Source: Anaerococcus pacaensis 9403502 (GTDB taxonomy: Bacteria > Bacillota > Clostridia > Tissierellales > Peptoniphilaceae). Taken from it: a DNA stretch of 64,000 nt. The notes beneath the pieces were generated by a model, which was not told where the DNA came from, ran no database searches, and was given only the letters and a program-made list of their open reading frames with translations. Positions 53,440-61,542 of the stretch are shown here, piece after piece. Each line of letters begins with the position of its first letter. The first letter of the stretch is position 1. Both the position numbers and the translations under genes were made by a program. The stretch is from the NCBI GenBank assembly GCA_000308255.3, contig HG326664.1:382160-446159 (forward strand), in the 5' to 3' direction.

Positions 53440-54321
53440 TTAAGCTCCTACAATCTTAGCAAAAGCTTCTGGTCTTAGGATGCCCCAACCTAGATAGGTT
53501 TCTGAACGTAGTAACACTTCGTTGTGGCCAGCTAGGTCGCGACCAGTGTTGTCTGGGTCACCGTATTGGATTACTTGCAATGGGATTTGTTTTGTCACAC
53601 CCCATCTAAACGCGCCTTCAAAGTCACCTACAAGACCTTTTAAGTCATTTTCCTTGCTTACATTTCTACTTCTTTGTAGCCTCATGCCACCTAGAGTATT
53701 TGGTACATTGCCAAACATATATTCAGGATAGAGTCTTAGGCCATTTACTGTAATTTTTGAAATTGCTGTTGTAACATCTGGAGCTAGTAAAGCACCATCG
53801 GCTGTATATTCTGAACCTTCTACAAGAGCAAGAGCATCTTCGATATTTAGTGTTGGGTCAGCTTCATTATAAGCAACTTCCTGTTCTATCTGTTTTACAA
53901 AGTAGTTATCACCAATAATATCTGATAGTTGGCCTGTTCTAGGATTGATACCATGTATAGCCATCCAGTCAAAACCTTCAGCTAGTTTTTTAGCATAACC
54001 AATGTTGAATTCTTTCAGAATGTCAATTCTTTTAGATTGACTCGCATACATAAACTCATCTGATACACGTGCAGAATATTCCACTTTTAGTGGTCTAATT
54101 ACTTTGGATGTAATTGTAATACCCCCTGCACCTTTAGGCTGAGATTCACCTACGATATCAATGTGTGAGTCCAGGTTAAATTCAAAAAACTCATTACCAT
54201 TAAAAGCAATTGGTCTTTGCCCTGATAGTTGCGCCAATGCAGATGCACCAGTCACTTTGTTATAAAGGTCTTCAATGATGTCAGGTGAGAAAAGTTCACC
54301 TCTATTTAATGGATTTGCCAT
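53440..54321 (-). CDS. Major capsid protein (HK97 fold)
   Basis: 293 residues with hallmarks of HK97-fold capsids: FEFNLDSHIDIVGESQPKGA (E-loop region), SDEFMYASQSKRIDIL, GFDWMAIHGIN and the C-terminal SETYLGWGILRPEAFAKI. No protease gene or delta domain is present, and a separate scaffold gene precedes it. Confidence 0.92.
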   Translation of the reverse strand: MANPLNRGELFSPDIIEDLYNKVTGASALAQLSGQRPIAFNGNEFFEFNLDSHIDIVGESQPKGAGGITITSKVIRPLKVEYSARVSDEFMYASQSKRIDILKEFNIGYAKKLAEGFDWMAIHGINPRTGQLSDIIGDNYFVKQIEQEVAYNEADPTLNIEDALALVEGSEYTADGALLAPDVTTAISKITVNGLRLYPEYMFGNVPNTLGGMRLQRSRNVSKENDLKGLVGDFEGAFRWGVTKQIPLQVIQYGDPDNTGRDLAGHNEVLLRSETYLGWGILRPEAFAKIVGA

Positions 54322-54322
54322 T

Positions 54323-54799
54323 TTATTCTCCTTGTACTAGATTGTCAGCCATCCTTGCATATCCAGCATCAAGTCCAGAGAGTATTTCAGTCGGTTCAGT
54401 ACTCCTAGTAGGTGGGTCTGGTCTTAAGTTTTCAAAAGTTTTAGCCATTTCTTTGGCGTCTGCTTCTATTTCTTCATAACTCCCACCCTGGAGTCTTTTC
54501 GACATATTTCGTGGTATACCATATTCAAAAGCAAGGTCATATTTCATTTGGTCTATTGTAAAGCCTTCTATTTTGTCATCTTTTTCTTTTATCTGTGACT
54601 TCATATCATCTATGGTGGTGTTGCTTTCATTGACCGTATCTGTTAGATCACTTACTTGTTTTTTAAGGTCAGCATTTTCTGTCTTTAGCTGATTAATTTC
54701 TTCGGTATACTTTTCACGTTCTCTATCAACTCGATTTTTGATTACGCTATTTAGCTGTTCCTGTGTTTCGATTACTTTAAATTCGTTTTCTTGTGTCAT
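54323..54799 (-). CDS. Capsid scaffold protein (DUF4355-like)
   Basis: 158 residues, mainly coiled coil (about 15-80) with a conserved end containing FAYMPR-like residues FEYGIPRNMSKRLQGGSYEE. Such scaffold proteins lie directly before the major capsid gene in many Firmicutes phages. The acidic, Glu/Lys-rich composition supports the role. Confidence 0.82.
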   Translation of the reverse strand: MTQENEFKVIETQEQLNSVIKNRVDREREKYTEEINQLKTENADLKKQVSDLTDTVNESNTTIDDMKSQIKEKDDKIEGFTIDQMKYDLAFEYGIPRNMSKRLQGGSYEEIEADAKEMAKTFENLRPDPPTRSTEPTEILSGLDAGYARMADNLVQGE

Positions 54800-54857
54800 T
54801 TTTTCCTCCTACTTTCCCGGTAGTGTCGGTAAATGTATTTCAGCAGTCAAAAGACTG

Positions 54858-56252
54858 TTAATACCTAAATTCTTGTATTTTCTTTGGTTTGCTAACGTTA
54901 CAAGCCCAATGGGCTAAAATCACACTATCCAAAAGTGCTATTTCATGGTCTTCGTATTGTGCTTTAAAACCATAACCCCCTTGCGAGCCTATTGGTCTTT
55001 TCTCACAGTTAGTTACTATCTGTGTTAAGGATGGTTGGTCTTTATGCACAATAGTCTGCAGGTCTATACCTCGTTTAAAGTCTGAGTTTGCGACTATGAC
55101 CTCTTTGACTGTTGGCAATATTGGATTAGGTGTGATTTTGGCATCTTTTATGTCTGACCTTAGTAGTTCCTGTGCTCCAGCTCCGTCAATTACGATTTCT
55201 GCTATGTCAGCCGATTTTAAGAAATTTAAAATCCACCCGTTACCATTTCGGGTGGATTGACAATCGATGGATTCCACAAAGACTTTTCCTGACTTTGTTT
55301 TTACAGCTATACTCATAGCGGTGTTGGCTCCATCTCGACCATATTTAATTCCTACAAAAAGCTTTCCAGTTAGAGCTGGCACACGACTTACTTCAAGGTC
55401 TTTCCATTCACTCTCTGAAATTTCTGATTTTTGGTTGTACTTAAGCCATAGACCAAGCCTTTGAATGTTAAAATCAAGGTCATTTGATGATATTTCATCT
55501 TTTACAGCTCTTTCTGTAAATATCGTTCCAAGTGAAGGGTTTGTTTCATACCAAGCATCTTTGTCATGTGGGTCGGTCATCTCTTCAACCGACCATTCCG
55601 CCCAGCCATTATCTTCGGTTTCATAATTTAAAACTGCTTTACGATACTTAGTAAACACAGTCCCAGCAGATATAGCAGTTGGCGGTGTCCCCATAAAGAG
55701 TGTTTGTGGGTTTTTACTATCAGTTACTACATACTTAAGTGCAGTTTCCTGGTCATCAGTATATTCTTGGGCTTCATCTATAATAAGTAGGTCAAAACCT
55801 TCCCCAAGCCCACCAGATGATGTTCTAGTTCTAAACTCCATTGACCCAGTACCATCTACAAGCTTTAGTTTTTCACGACCAATAGCTTTTAGCTGGGTGT
55901 ACTCCATGCCAATTTCATCAAGAAAGCTAGCCATCTTTTCCCACGTACTATGGGATGTTTGAGTGCGGTGTGCAGTGTATACTACTTTTTCACCATTAAA
56001 CAACCCCCACATAGCTCGTATTAGTGCTATCTCAGATTTACCATTACGCCTTGATACAGCCCACCCAAACTTTGAGTGAGTCCACAATCCATCTTCGTTT
56101 TGACTCATGATTGCCTTTAGCAAACTTTTTTGCCATTCCTGTGCTTTACGGCCTGTCTTTTCATAGATGTCTATAGCATCTAGGTACAGGCTATCCACAC
56201 CTGGCAAGATTACCGATTGAGTAGGATTTTGATTGCCTTTTCTTTCTGACAT
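54858..56252 (-). CDS. Terminase large subunit
   Basis: 464 residues. The ATPase domain shows Walker A SRRNGKSE at 67-74 and Walker B LLIIDE at 155-160; the nuclease domain begins near KLFVGIKYGRDGA. It packages DNA into the prohead. GAGGGGG is seen before the ATG. The gene lies after the portal and MuF-like genes, not before them, and no small subunit was recognised. Confidence 0.92.
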   Translation of the reverse strand: MSERKGNQNPTQSVILPGVDSLYLDAIDIYEKTGRKAQEWQKSLLKAIMSQNEDGLWTHSKFGWAVSRRNGKSEIALIRAMWGLFNGEKVVYTAHRTQTSHSTWEKMASFLDEIGMEYTQLKAIGREKLKLVDGTGSMEFRTRTSSGGLGEGFDLLIIDEAQEYTDDQETALKYVVTDSKNPQTLFMGTPPTAISAGTVFTKYRKAVLNYETEDNGWAEWSVEEMTDPHDKDAWYETNPSLGTIFTERAVKDEISSNDLDFNIQRLGLWLKYNQKSEISESEWKDLEVSRVPALTGKLFVGIKYGRDGANTAMSIAVKTKSGKVFVESIDCQSTRNGNGWILNFLKSADIAEIVIDGAGAQELLRSDIKDAKITPNPILPTVKEVIVANSDFKRGIDLQTIVHKDQPSLTQIVTNCEKRPIGSQGGYGFKAQYEDHEIALLDSVILAHWACNVSKPKKIQEFRY

Positions 56253-56285
56253 CCTAACCCCCTCAAAATTTGTACTAAAAAAGAG

Positions 56286-56412
56286 TAGTTTTTAGACTTA
56301 CTCAGGTCTTGTAAAATGGGTACATAAAGTTGTTAATTAGACAGTTTTAAGACATACCCAGGTCATAAAGATTGATATTGCCTTTTAGCAGTTTTAAGAC
56401 TTACCTAGGTCA
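56286..56412 (-). repeat. Three direct repeats upstream of the terminase gene
   Basis: A 24-bp unit with core GACCTRGGTAWGTCT then TAAAACTG (minus strand) at 56389-56412 and 56342-56365, with a more diverged copy at 56286-56309 (GACCTGAGTAAGTCT). Spacing is 47 and 56 bases. The copies lie in the gene-free 340 bp before the terminase ATG and resemble the layout of packaging or terminase-binding sites. Confidence 0.7.
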
Positions 56413-56458
56413 CATTTTCTGACTCCTGTCGTAACAAAGAAAGGAGGTTGGGCTAGTT

Positions 56459-56578
56459 TTAAACCTTAGCCCAGGGTTTTGTCGTAAGGTAGCGAAATTC
56501 CTTGTCGAGTTTCCGTGTCGATTTGTACACGGTTGATATGTGTCCTTCCCACACTCGAGTGATGATAACCCTATCCAC
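56459..56578 (-). CDS. Possible small ORF between MuF-like and terminase genes
   Basis: From a GTG, 39 residues: VDRVIITRVWEGHISTVYKS, then TRKLDKEFRYLTTKPWAKV. The frame is also open back to the MuF-like stop codon (44 codons in all), so it might be a readthrough extension. A perfect 12-base match to the anti-Shine-Dalgarno lies upstream but about 18 bases from the GTG. Codons CGA, CGG, CGC, CTC and TCG are rare in the neighbours. It could be noncoding. Confidence 0.3.
   Translation of the reverse strand: MDRVIITRVWEGHISTVYKSTRKLDKEFRYLTTKPWAKV
56485..56507 (+). other. 23-nt segment matching conserved 23S rRNA
   Basis: Plus-strand TAAGGTAGCGAAATTCC continuing TTGTCG, which I recall as identical to the universally conserved 23S rRNA segment next to the I-CeuI site. 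Identity does not clearly continue on either side. It lies in a GC-richer patch. Confidence 0.5.
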
Positions 56579-56593
56579 TTGGGAGATATAGGA

Positions 56594-57310
56594 TCACCTC
56601 CTAACCCATTCCCTACTGTGTACATCCTGTACTTTGCGTTTGTTCAAAGGTCTATATATCACGCGACCTTTACAATTTTCATGCCTCATAAATATTTCAT
56701 CTGGTACATCATGGGGGTAGTTGTAAACCCCTTCAAGATTTTTGCACCAACTGCAAGCATCATATCTTTCTGTACGTTCAATAACTCCCTTTATTCCAAG
56801 GTCATTATTAAATTCAGCATTTATTTCAACTGTATCATCAACTACACCTCTAGTGTAAGTCATTACAGGTTCACCCAATATCCAGTCAATATCTTCAAAG
56901 GTTTCTTCATGGACTAAACGTTCTATAAAACCCTTTATTCTGTCAGGATTGATTTGTGATTTTATGGCTTGTATATCATAGCCAGCATTTTTGTTAACTA
57001 AAGTTTGTACTATCTGTGCATATTCAGCTACTAGTTCATGATTGCTTCCAAGAGTGTCATTTAATAGTCTTTCAGCAATGTTATAGTACATTTTGCCGTC
57101 AGGTAGCACTTCACTTGTCACATGCTTTTTATATACTTCGACCAGAATCTTTCCGACCTCATCCGCATAGTCGTACGCATCATCATAGTCGAGGTTACTG
57201 GATTTTAATTTTTCCAGTTTCTTTTTTATGAGATCGCTAGCTTTATATTTACGATTAAATTCTTTTTTTATACTTTCCAGCAGTTCAGGGACTATATCTT
57301 TTTCTTCCAT
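56594..57310 (-). CDS. Minor head protein (MuF-like / SPP1 gp7-like)
   Basis: 238 residues, following the portal gene by one base. The C-terminal region has a four-ligand cluster (CSWC, HDVPDE and HENC) likely to bind zinc, as in MuF-type minor head proteins. Its last two arginine codons AGG AGG and stop TGA together form a full-length Shine-Dalgarno for whatever follows. It probably joins the portal within the prohead. Confidence 0.72.
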   Translation of the reverse strand: MEEKDIVPELLESIKKEFNRKYKASDLIKKKLEKLKSSNLDYDDAYDYADEVGKILVEVYKKHVTSEVLPDGKMYYNIAERLLNDTLGSNHELVAEYAQIVQTLVNKNAGYDIQAIKSQINPDRIKGFIERLVHEETFEDIDWILGEPVMTYTRGVVDDTVEINAEFNNDLGIKGVIERTERYDACSWCKNLEGVYNYPHDVPDEIFMRHENCKGRVIYRPLNKRKVQDVHSREWVRR

Positions 57311-57311
57311 A

Positions 57312-58646
57312 TTAATTAGCCCCTTCTATACCTGTAAAATCTCTAAAGCTTTCTTTATCAAAGTATTCTGGGATTGCTCGATTAATCTTTATAGTAGCAT
57401 CGCCCATAGTAGATAATGCACTTGCAGTTGGTTCAAAGATTGGTTCCCATTTAGCTTTCAGATTTACAAAACCATCTCTACCGTAGTGAAATTCATCTTG
57501 TAAGCATTTAGCCACATAACCGACATTTTTAAAGTTAACACCAAAGTTTCTTTGTGCTTTTCGTGCCATAAGCCTTAGTGTTTCATGACTGGCTTGTATA
57601 GCTTCAACACTTGATGGATTATCTTGTACAAACCCCAGGTCATCTAAAGTCAATCCCGTTTCCCCAGCAAATAAAGATGCACTCATTCTTAATTGGTCTA
57701 TAAAAGGACTCATGCTTGGTTGGTCAAATTGGCCAAGCGTAGGTTTGTTTCCTTCATCATCTGAGGTTATTTCCAACATTGTAGATATGGTCGCTTTCCA
57801 AGAATCCAGAGGCTCTCTATCAGCATCTGTACCTACAACATATTTTTGCGGGAAACTATAAAACTCAGCCGTTACATCTGCACGTTCAAGCGTACGTTTA
57901 GCAAATCTTTGGTGGTAGATACAAGCGTCCGTTATTCTACTACGACCAAAAGGTCTTTTTGCATCTGGGCGGTATATGATTGGCACTAGCAGGCATTCTC
58001 CAGCCCCGTGCTCGTATACTTCAACTCTTGCACGCTTTTCAGGTAGCAGTTCACTTGTAGGTAGTGGGGTGTTGTATGGTAGTTGATTGTTTAGCACTAC
58101 TTGGTTATACGTAGGTAGCTCACCGCCGTGGTAGTAATAATAAGTGGTACGGTACGGTTCAAAGTATGCTTCAATTAGTGGCTCATTTCTCTCCCCACGT
58201 TCAAGGACTGCATATCCTACTTTCAAAAGCCCCGTGTTAGGGTCTATCACTCCAGTGGCATTGTAACCTTCAAGGATTTCAAGTCTTGGGTATTTACTGT
58301 TTTTATGTTTTGATATATGTACAAAACAGCATGAAGATATAAGAGCCGATTGGATGGCACTGTCAAAAAAGATATCATCATTGTTATATTTAAAAATATC
58401 ATTTATGCCAAATTGGTCATTTTGAAATTCTCTAAATACCAGCCTATCTGATAGGGCTTCAACTGCTTTTTCACACCAACCAAGGGTGGCTTTATATACG
58501 TCTTTTAGGTGATTAGGAGTGACAATAGAAGGTTCTTTCTGTCTTTCCTTCATCTCGTACCATTCATATCGCTTTCTGGCTGATACTTCGTATTTATTTA
58601 ATTTTGTTCTTAGATAGTTTATATCATATTGGTTATTGTCTATCAT
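57312..58646 (-). CDS. Portal protein (SPP1 gp6-like)
   Basis: 444 residues. Features of SPP1-type portals: PNHLKDVYKATLGWCEKAVE, IYRPDAKRPFGRSRITDACI, and SASLFAGETGLTLDDLGFV near residue 315. It forms the dodecameric ring through which DNA is packaged. AGAATT-rich leader; the region upstream (58647-58760) is GC-rich and gene-free. Confidence 0.9.
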   Translation of the reverse strand: MIDNNQYDINYLRTKLNKYEVSARKRYEWYEMKERQKEPSIVTPNHLKDVYKATLGWCEKAVEALSDRLVFREFQNDQFGINDIFKYNNDDIFFDSAIQSALISSCCFVHISKHKNSKYPRLEILEGYNATGVIDPNTGLLKVGYAVLERGERNEPLIEAYFEPYRTTYYYYHGGELPTYNQVVLNNQLPYNTPLPTSELLPEKRARVEVYEHGAGECLLVPIIYRPDAKRPFGRSRITDACIYHQRFAKRTLERADVTAEFYSFPQKYVVGTDADREPLDSWKATISTMLEITSDDEGNKPTLGQFDQPSMSPFIDQLRMSASLFAGETGLTLDDLGFVQDNPSSVEAIQASHETLRLMARKAQRNFGVNFKNVGYVAKCLQDEFHYGRDGFVNLKAKWEPIFEPTASALSTMGDATIKINRAIPEYFDKESFRDFTGIEGAN

Positions 58647-58760
58647 AAAATTCTCAATTCTCTAACAAACCCCTTCACCCCGTGCGAAAAAATGTCCAGT
58701 GACGGCGTGAACTCCGTTCGCAGGCCAGCAAGGGGGTATATGCCCCCTATGGTATATGCA
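58647..58760. other. GC-rich gap between HNH and portal genes
   Basis: 114 bases, clearly GC-richer than the flanks, with an inverted repeat AGGGGG-TATATG-CCCCCT (58729-58746 region) and GAAC-tcc-GTTC. A candidate cohesive-end site by position beside an HNH gene. No gene of its own; an ORF across it is mostly antiphase to the HNH gene. Confidence 0.4.
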
Positions 58761-59102
58761 TTACTCACTCTTATAATTCTTCCAATCACGGCTTTGAGGC
58801 AAGACTCGATTGCCCAAAACTTTTGGCTCGGTTTCATTTTTATTTTTAAAAAGTTTATCCGACTTGGCTCGATTGCAAGCTCGGTGAGTGAGTTGCATGT
58901 TGTCGATATCACTTGGATGACCACCTTTGCTTATAGGTATGATGTGGTCAATCGCTGGTGACATTGGATCTGGTGTCTTTAATTTTTTATCAACAGGCTT
59001 TCCACAAATGCCACATATATCCTGGCTTCTCAATATAACCTTTCGATTCTTTTCATATGCTACACGGTGTGCACCTGTCTTATCTAATCTTTGTGTTTTC
59101 AT
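58761..59102 (-). CDS. HNH endonuclease
   Basis: 113 residues from the ATG at 59102; the frame is open further up, but the extra 33 residues are of a hydrophobic, non-family type. Motifs: CGICGKPV zinc knuckle, AIDHIIPISKGG (HNH His pair), NMQLTHRACN. HK97-like phages often carry an HNH protein that aids terminase cleavage of cos. It is the first late gene after the predicted late promoter. Confidence 0.85.
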   Translation of the reverse strand: MKTQRLDKTGAHRVAYEKNRKVILRSQDICGICGKPVDKKLKTPDPMSPAIDHIIPISKGGHPSDIDNMQLTHRACNRAKSDKLFKNKNETEPKVLGNRVLPQSRDWKNYKSE

Positions 59103-59207
59103 AGTTAAGTCTTTATACAACAAAAGACCTGGCATCAACCAAGTCTTTGTCTTGAAAATTATTAGGATTTTAATTCGGCTAGTTATTTTCCAAACTATCA
59201 CAGTATC

Positions 59208-59263
59208 ATCATACTAGCTAAACCCCCAAAATCACTGACATGTTTGTGACATGTTTTTGACAT
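59208..59263 (-). promoter_or_regulatory. Predicted late promoter with three 11-bp repeats
   Basis: Plus-strand TGACATGTTTK occurs at 59236, 59247 and 59258, exactly 11 bp apart. On the minus strand these are followed by a TATGAT -10 candidate (59208-59213), with the -35 position abutting the first repeat. Placed between the late-activator gene and the late genes. Confidence 0.6.
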
Positions 59264-59278
59264 TTCGTTAATTAATTA

Positions 59279-59716
59279 TCAATAATCACCTAACATTCGT
59301 AATGATATATGTACTAAATACTCTTGAGCCTTTCTGTACATTTGTCTTTGCGTATAACAATACTCTTTCTCAAGTCTCTTTATGTCTCTTTTATCTTTAA
59401 TACTAGATCCATATAAAGTTAGTACTATATCTTTCTCCATCTCATCTAAACCTAATAAAGCATACTCAACATCTGATATAAGCTTTGCATTGTCTTTATA
59501 ATTCTCTTTTTTAATCTCTAATTCAGATAATATATCCAATGTCTTATAATCAGGATCAGAATTTTCAACCTTTATTCCATTGTCATATGATGCTGTTATA
59601 CTAGTTAACTTTGTCTCAAGGAACTCTATATCTTCTAAAAGTTTCTGATTAGAGTCCCTAACACTCATATACTTTTTTAATTTATTTATAACGTATGATT
59701 TGTAGAACTCTCTCAA
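59279..59716 (-). CDS. ArpU/RinA-like late transcription regulator
   Basis: 145 residues: a helical N-terminus and a C-terminal sigma-region-4-like helix-turn-helix (LDEMEKDIVLTLYGSSIKDK, RDIKRLEKEYCYTQRQMYRK). Such proteins activate the late operon in Gram-positive phages. It lies immediately upstream of the repeats at 59236-59263. Confidence 0.78.
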   Translation of the reverse strand: MREFYKSYVINKLKKYMSVRDSNQKLLEDIEFLETKLTSITASYDNGIKVENSDPDYKTLDILSELEIKKENYKDNAKLISDVEYALLGLDEMEKDIVLTLYGSSIKDKRDIKRLEKEYCYTQRQMYRKAQEYLVHISLRMLGDY

Positions 59717-59743
59717 TATACCATCCTAACTTAATACAAGGTC

Positions 59744-60100
59744 TTAACTTGCATCCCTTCGTTCTTCTAACTCTTTCATCTTCTCTTTCCTAACACCTTC
59801 ACCCAGTCTAACAACGTCCAAAGGTGTTAAGCTAATCTCGGCCAACAAATCATGAAAACTAACATAATCCATATTTACACACTCAAGCATAGAGTCAAGT
59901 CTTTTCGTATACTTATCAATCCTTTTCTGACCAAACCCAAACTCTAATCTTAAAACTTCGATAGTTAAAGCTAAGAATTGGCTAGCAGTTTCTATACTAG
60001 ATGCTTCAAATTCAGATTTGAGTTCCTGCACTAAACTCATAAGCTCCGCTTCAGTAAGTCCATAATCTCTGCAAATCCTTCTCCTTTGTTGTCTGTTCAT
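59744..60100 (-). CDS. Phage protein of unknown function
   Basis: 118 residues, all helical by eye, with a basic start (NRQQRRRICRDYGL) and end. No family recognised. The ATG overlaps the stop of the methyltransferase gene by one base. It sits just before the late activator, so it may be regulatory, but that is only inference. Confidence 0.65.
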   Translation of the reverse strand: MNRQQRRRICRDYGLTEAELMSLVQELKSEFEASSIETASQFLALTIEVLRLEFGFGQKRIDKYTKRLDSMLECVNMDYVSFHDLLAEISLTPLDVVRLGEGVRKEKMKELEERRDAS

Positions 60101-60849
60101 TACTCAACCTCATGGTTTTTCTTAGCTTCAGCTACTCTATCACATGCAACTTTATAATAGGTCTCATCCATCTCAATGCCTATAAAATTTCTGTTCAGAT
60201 TCACACACGCCACTGCAGTAGTACCTGACCCAATACAATTATCTAAAACCAAGTCACCCTCATTGGTATAAGTTTTTATTAAGTACTCCATAAGTTTAAC
60301 TGGCTTTTGAGTAGGATGGTCTCCGTGGTTGACTTTTCCTATTCCCTCTATGATGTTTATAGGCATCCTTGAACCATCTTTAACTTCAGAATCATATACT
60401 TTTGTACCAGGCTGATAATTTGAAGAAATTTCTCTACCTTTATTTTTTTTATTATAATTACTAAATCCAAATCTCTTTTGAGGGTTGTATGTTGGTAGCT
60501 TTTTATAATACACCATAATGTCTTCATTAGCTTTCAATGGCATCTTATTAGCATTAAGAAATCCAGTAAAGTATGATTTTTTCCATTTCCAATCATATCT
60601 GTACATTCTTTCATTGCTCAACCTTAACCTGCTAGAGAAGGGCTCATCTCCAAATAAAACAATCGCACCGTTATCCTTAATAACTCTTTTGTAATGACCC
60701 CACAATGAAGGGATGTCTATTATAACATCCCAATCATTTGCAGTCTTTCCATAAGGTAAATCACACAAAATCATATCAATGGATCCATCATCTATATCCT
60801 TCATTCTAATTAAACAATCATCATTATAAATCTTATTAATTTCTAACAC
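60100..60849 (-). CDS. Orphan DNA methyltransferase (N6/N4, beta class)
   Basis: 249 residues. Motif IV DLPYG (30-34) precedes motif I DNCIGSGTTAVA (near 210), the order of beta-class N4-cytosine/N6-adenine methyltransferases. PTQKPVKLMEYLI is typical. No restriction partner is nearby, so it probably shields phage DNA from host restriction or regulates phage genes. Recognition site unknown. Confidence 0.88.
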   Translation of the reverse strand: MLEINKIYNDDCLIRMKDIDDGSIDMILCDLPYGKTANDWDVIIDIPSLWGHYKRVIKDNGAIVLFGDEPFSSRLRLSNERMYRYDWKWKKSYFTGFLNANKMPLKANEDIMVYYKKLPTYNPQKRFGFSNYNKKNKGREISSNYQPGTKVYDSEVKDGSRMPINIIEGIGKVNHGDHPTQKPVKLMEYLIKTYTNEGDLVLDNCIGSGTTAVACVNLNRNFIGIEMDETYYKVACDRVAEAKKNHEVE

Positions 60850-61348
60850 TAAAACCTACTCGCTCTTCCTTCACAAAGCTACCACCAACAACCATGCCTT
60901 TACGGTTGGCAATCTCACTGTAAGCACTCTCTACACACTTAGTAAAATCAAGCTCATACCAACTGCAAACATCAAGCAAACATTCCAGCACCATATCAAA
61001 AGTAGTCCTCTTATAACACTCAATATAAAGTAAATGCTTTAGAGCCGACACCAAGTAATAAACCAAATCAAACTTACGTTTAACCCTCATTCTGGACTCA
61101 GCAACCACCAACTCATAAACCGCACCTACATCAAGCTTAGAATCAAGCATATTACCAACTACCAAAGTCACAAACACATCACCGACAGCATCCTTTATAG
61201 CTTCAACATCATCTTTTGATATAGCAATAATCAGCTCCGCAACTTCTTCAGAAGTTTTGATAAGCTGACCTTCTACTGTGCCGTACTTGTCTAGCTGTCT
61301 GTCAATTGCCCATTGTTCGATTAGTTTGATTAATTCTTTTACTGTCAT
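60836..61348 (-). CDS. MazG-like nucleotide pyrophosphohydrolase-related protein
   Basis: 170 residues. The metal-binding pattern EEVAELIIA near residue 35 and DAVGDVFVTL near 55 is that of MazG-like folds, and the C-terminal AYSEIANRKGMVVGGSFVKEE is common in phage members. Probable hydrolysis of nucleoside triphosphates or alarmones. Overlaps both neighbours. Confidence 0.78.
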   Translation of the reverse strand: MTVKELIKLIEQWAIDRQLDKYGTVEGQLIKTSEEVAELIIAISKDDVEAIKDAVGDVFVTLVVGNMLDSKLDVGAVYELVVAESRMRVKRKFDLVYYLVSALKHLLYIECYKRTTFDMVLECLLDVCSWYELDFTKCVESAYSEIANRKGMVVGGSFVKEERVGFSVRN

Positions 61349-61542
61349 ATATCTTTCCTATAATCTAATAATTTATCGTATAGTTCATTCAATGTTTTAA
61401 TTTCTCGCTCACTATCTTCACTTAAATAACCAGCGTCATATTTCTTAGACCAAGCAAATATAGATGTTTTCCTTTGTCTAATCAATTGTTGTATTTGTCC
61501 TATATCAGACATTGTTAAATCAATCTTCATTCTTTTACTCAT
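61345..61542 (-). CDS. Small phage protein, unknown
   Basis: 65 residues, basic, mostly helical, starting SKRMKIDLTMSDIGQIQQLI. No family recognised. It overlaps the preceding and following genes by four to eight bases in the early operon. Confidence 0.6.
   Translation of the reverse strand: MSKRMKIDLTMSDIGQIQQLIRQRKTSIFAWSKKYDAGYLSEDSEREIKTLNELYDKLLDYRKDI

Noticed and set aside
56485..56507. A real 23S rRNA gene fragment or rRNA operon remnant
   Set aside because: Only 23 bases match by recall; flanks do not continue as 23S, and the position is inside phage structural genes.
56410..56625. 71-residue minus-strand ORF over the terminase upstream region
   Set aside because: Its ATG lies inside the MuF-like gene without a site, and its sequence shows no protein-like pattern. 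An AUA start 7 bases after the strong Shine-Dalgarno would be needed for a shorter form.
58643..58924. 93-residue minus-strand ORF between HNH and portal
   Set aside because: Most of it overlaps the HNH gene in another frame and the rest lies in a GC-rich noncoding patch; no ribosome site.
59103..59201. N-terminal extension of the HNH protein
   Set aside because: The 33 residues are hydrophobic and unlike HNH family starts, and they run through the leader downstream of the predicted promoter.
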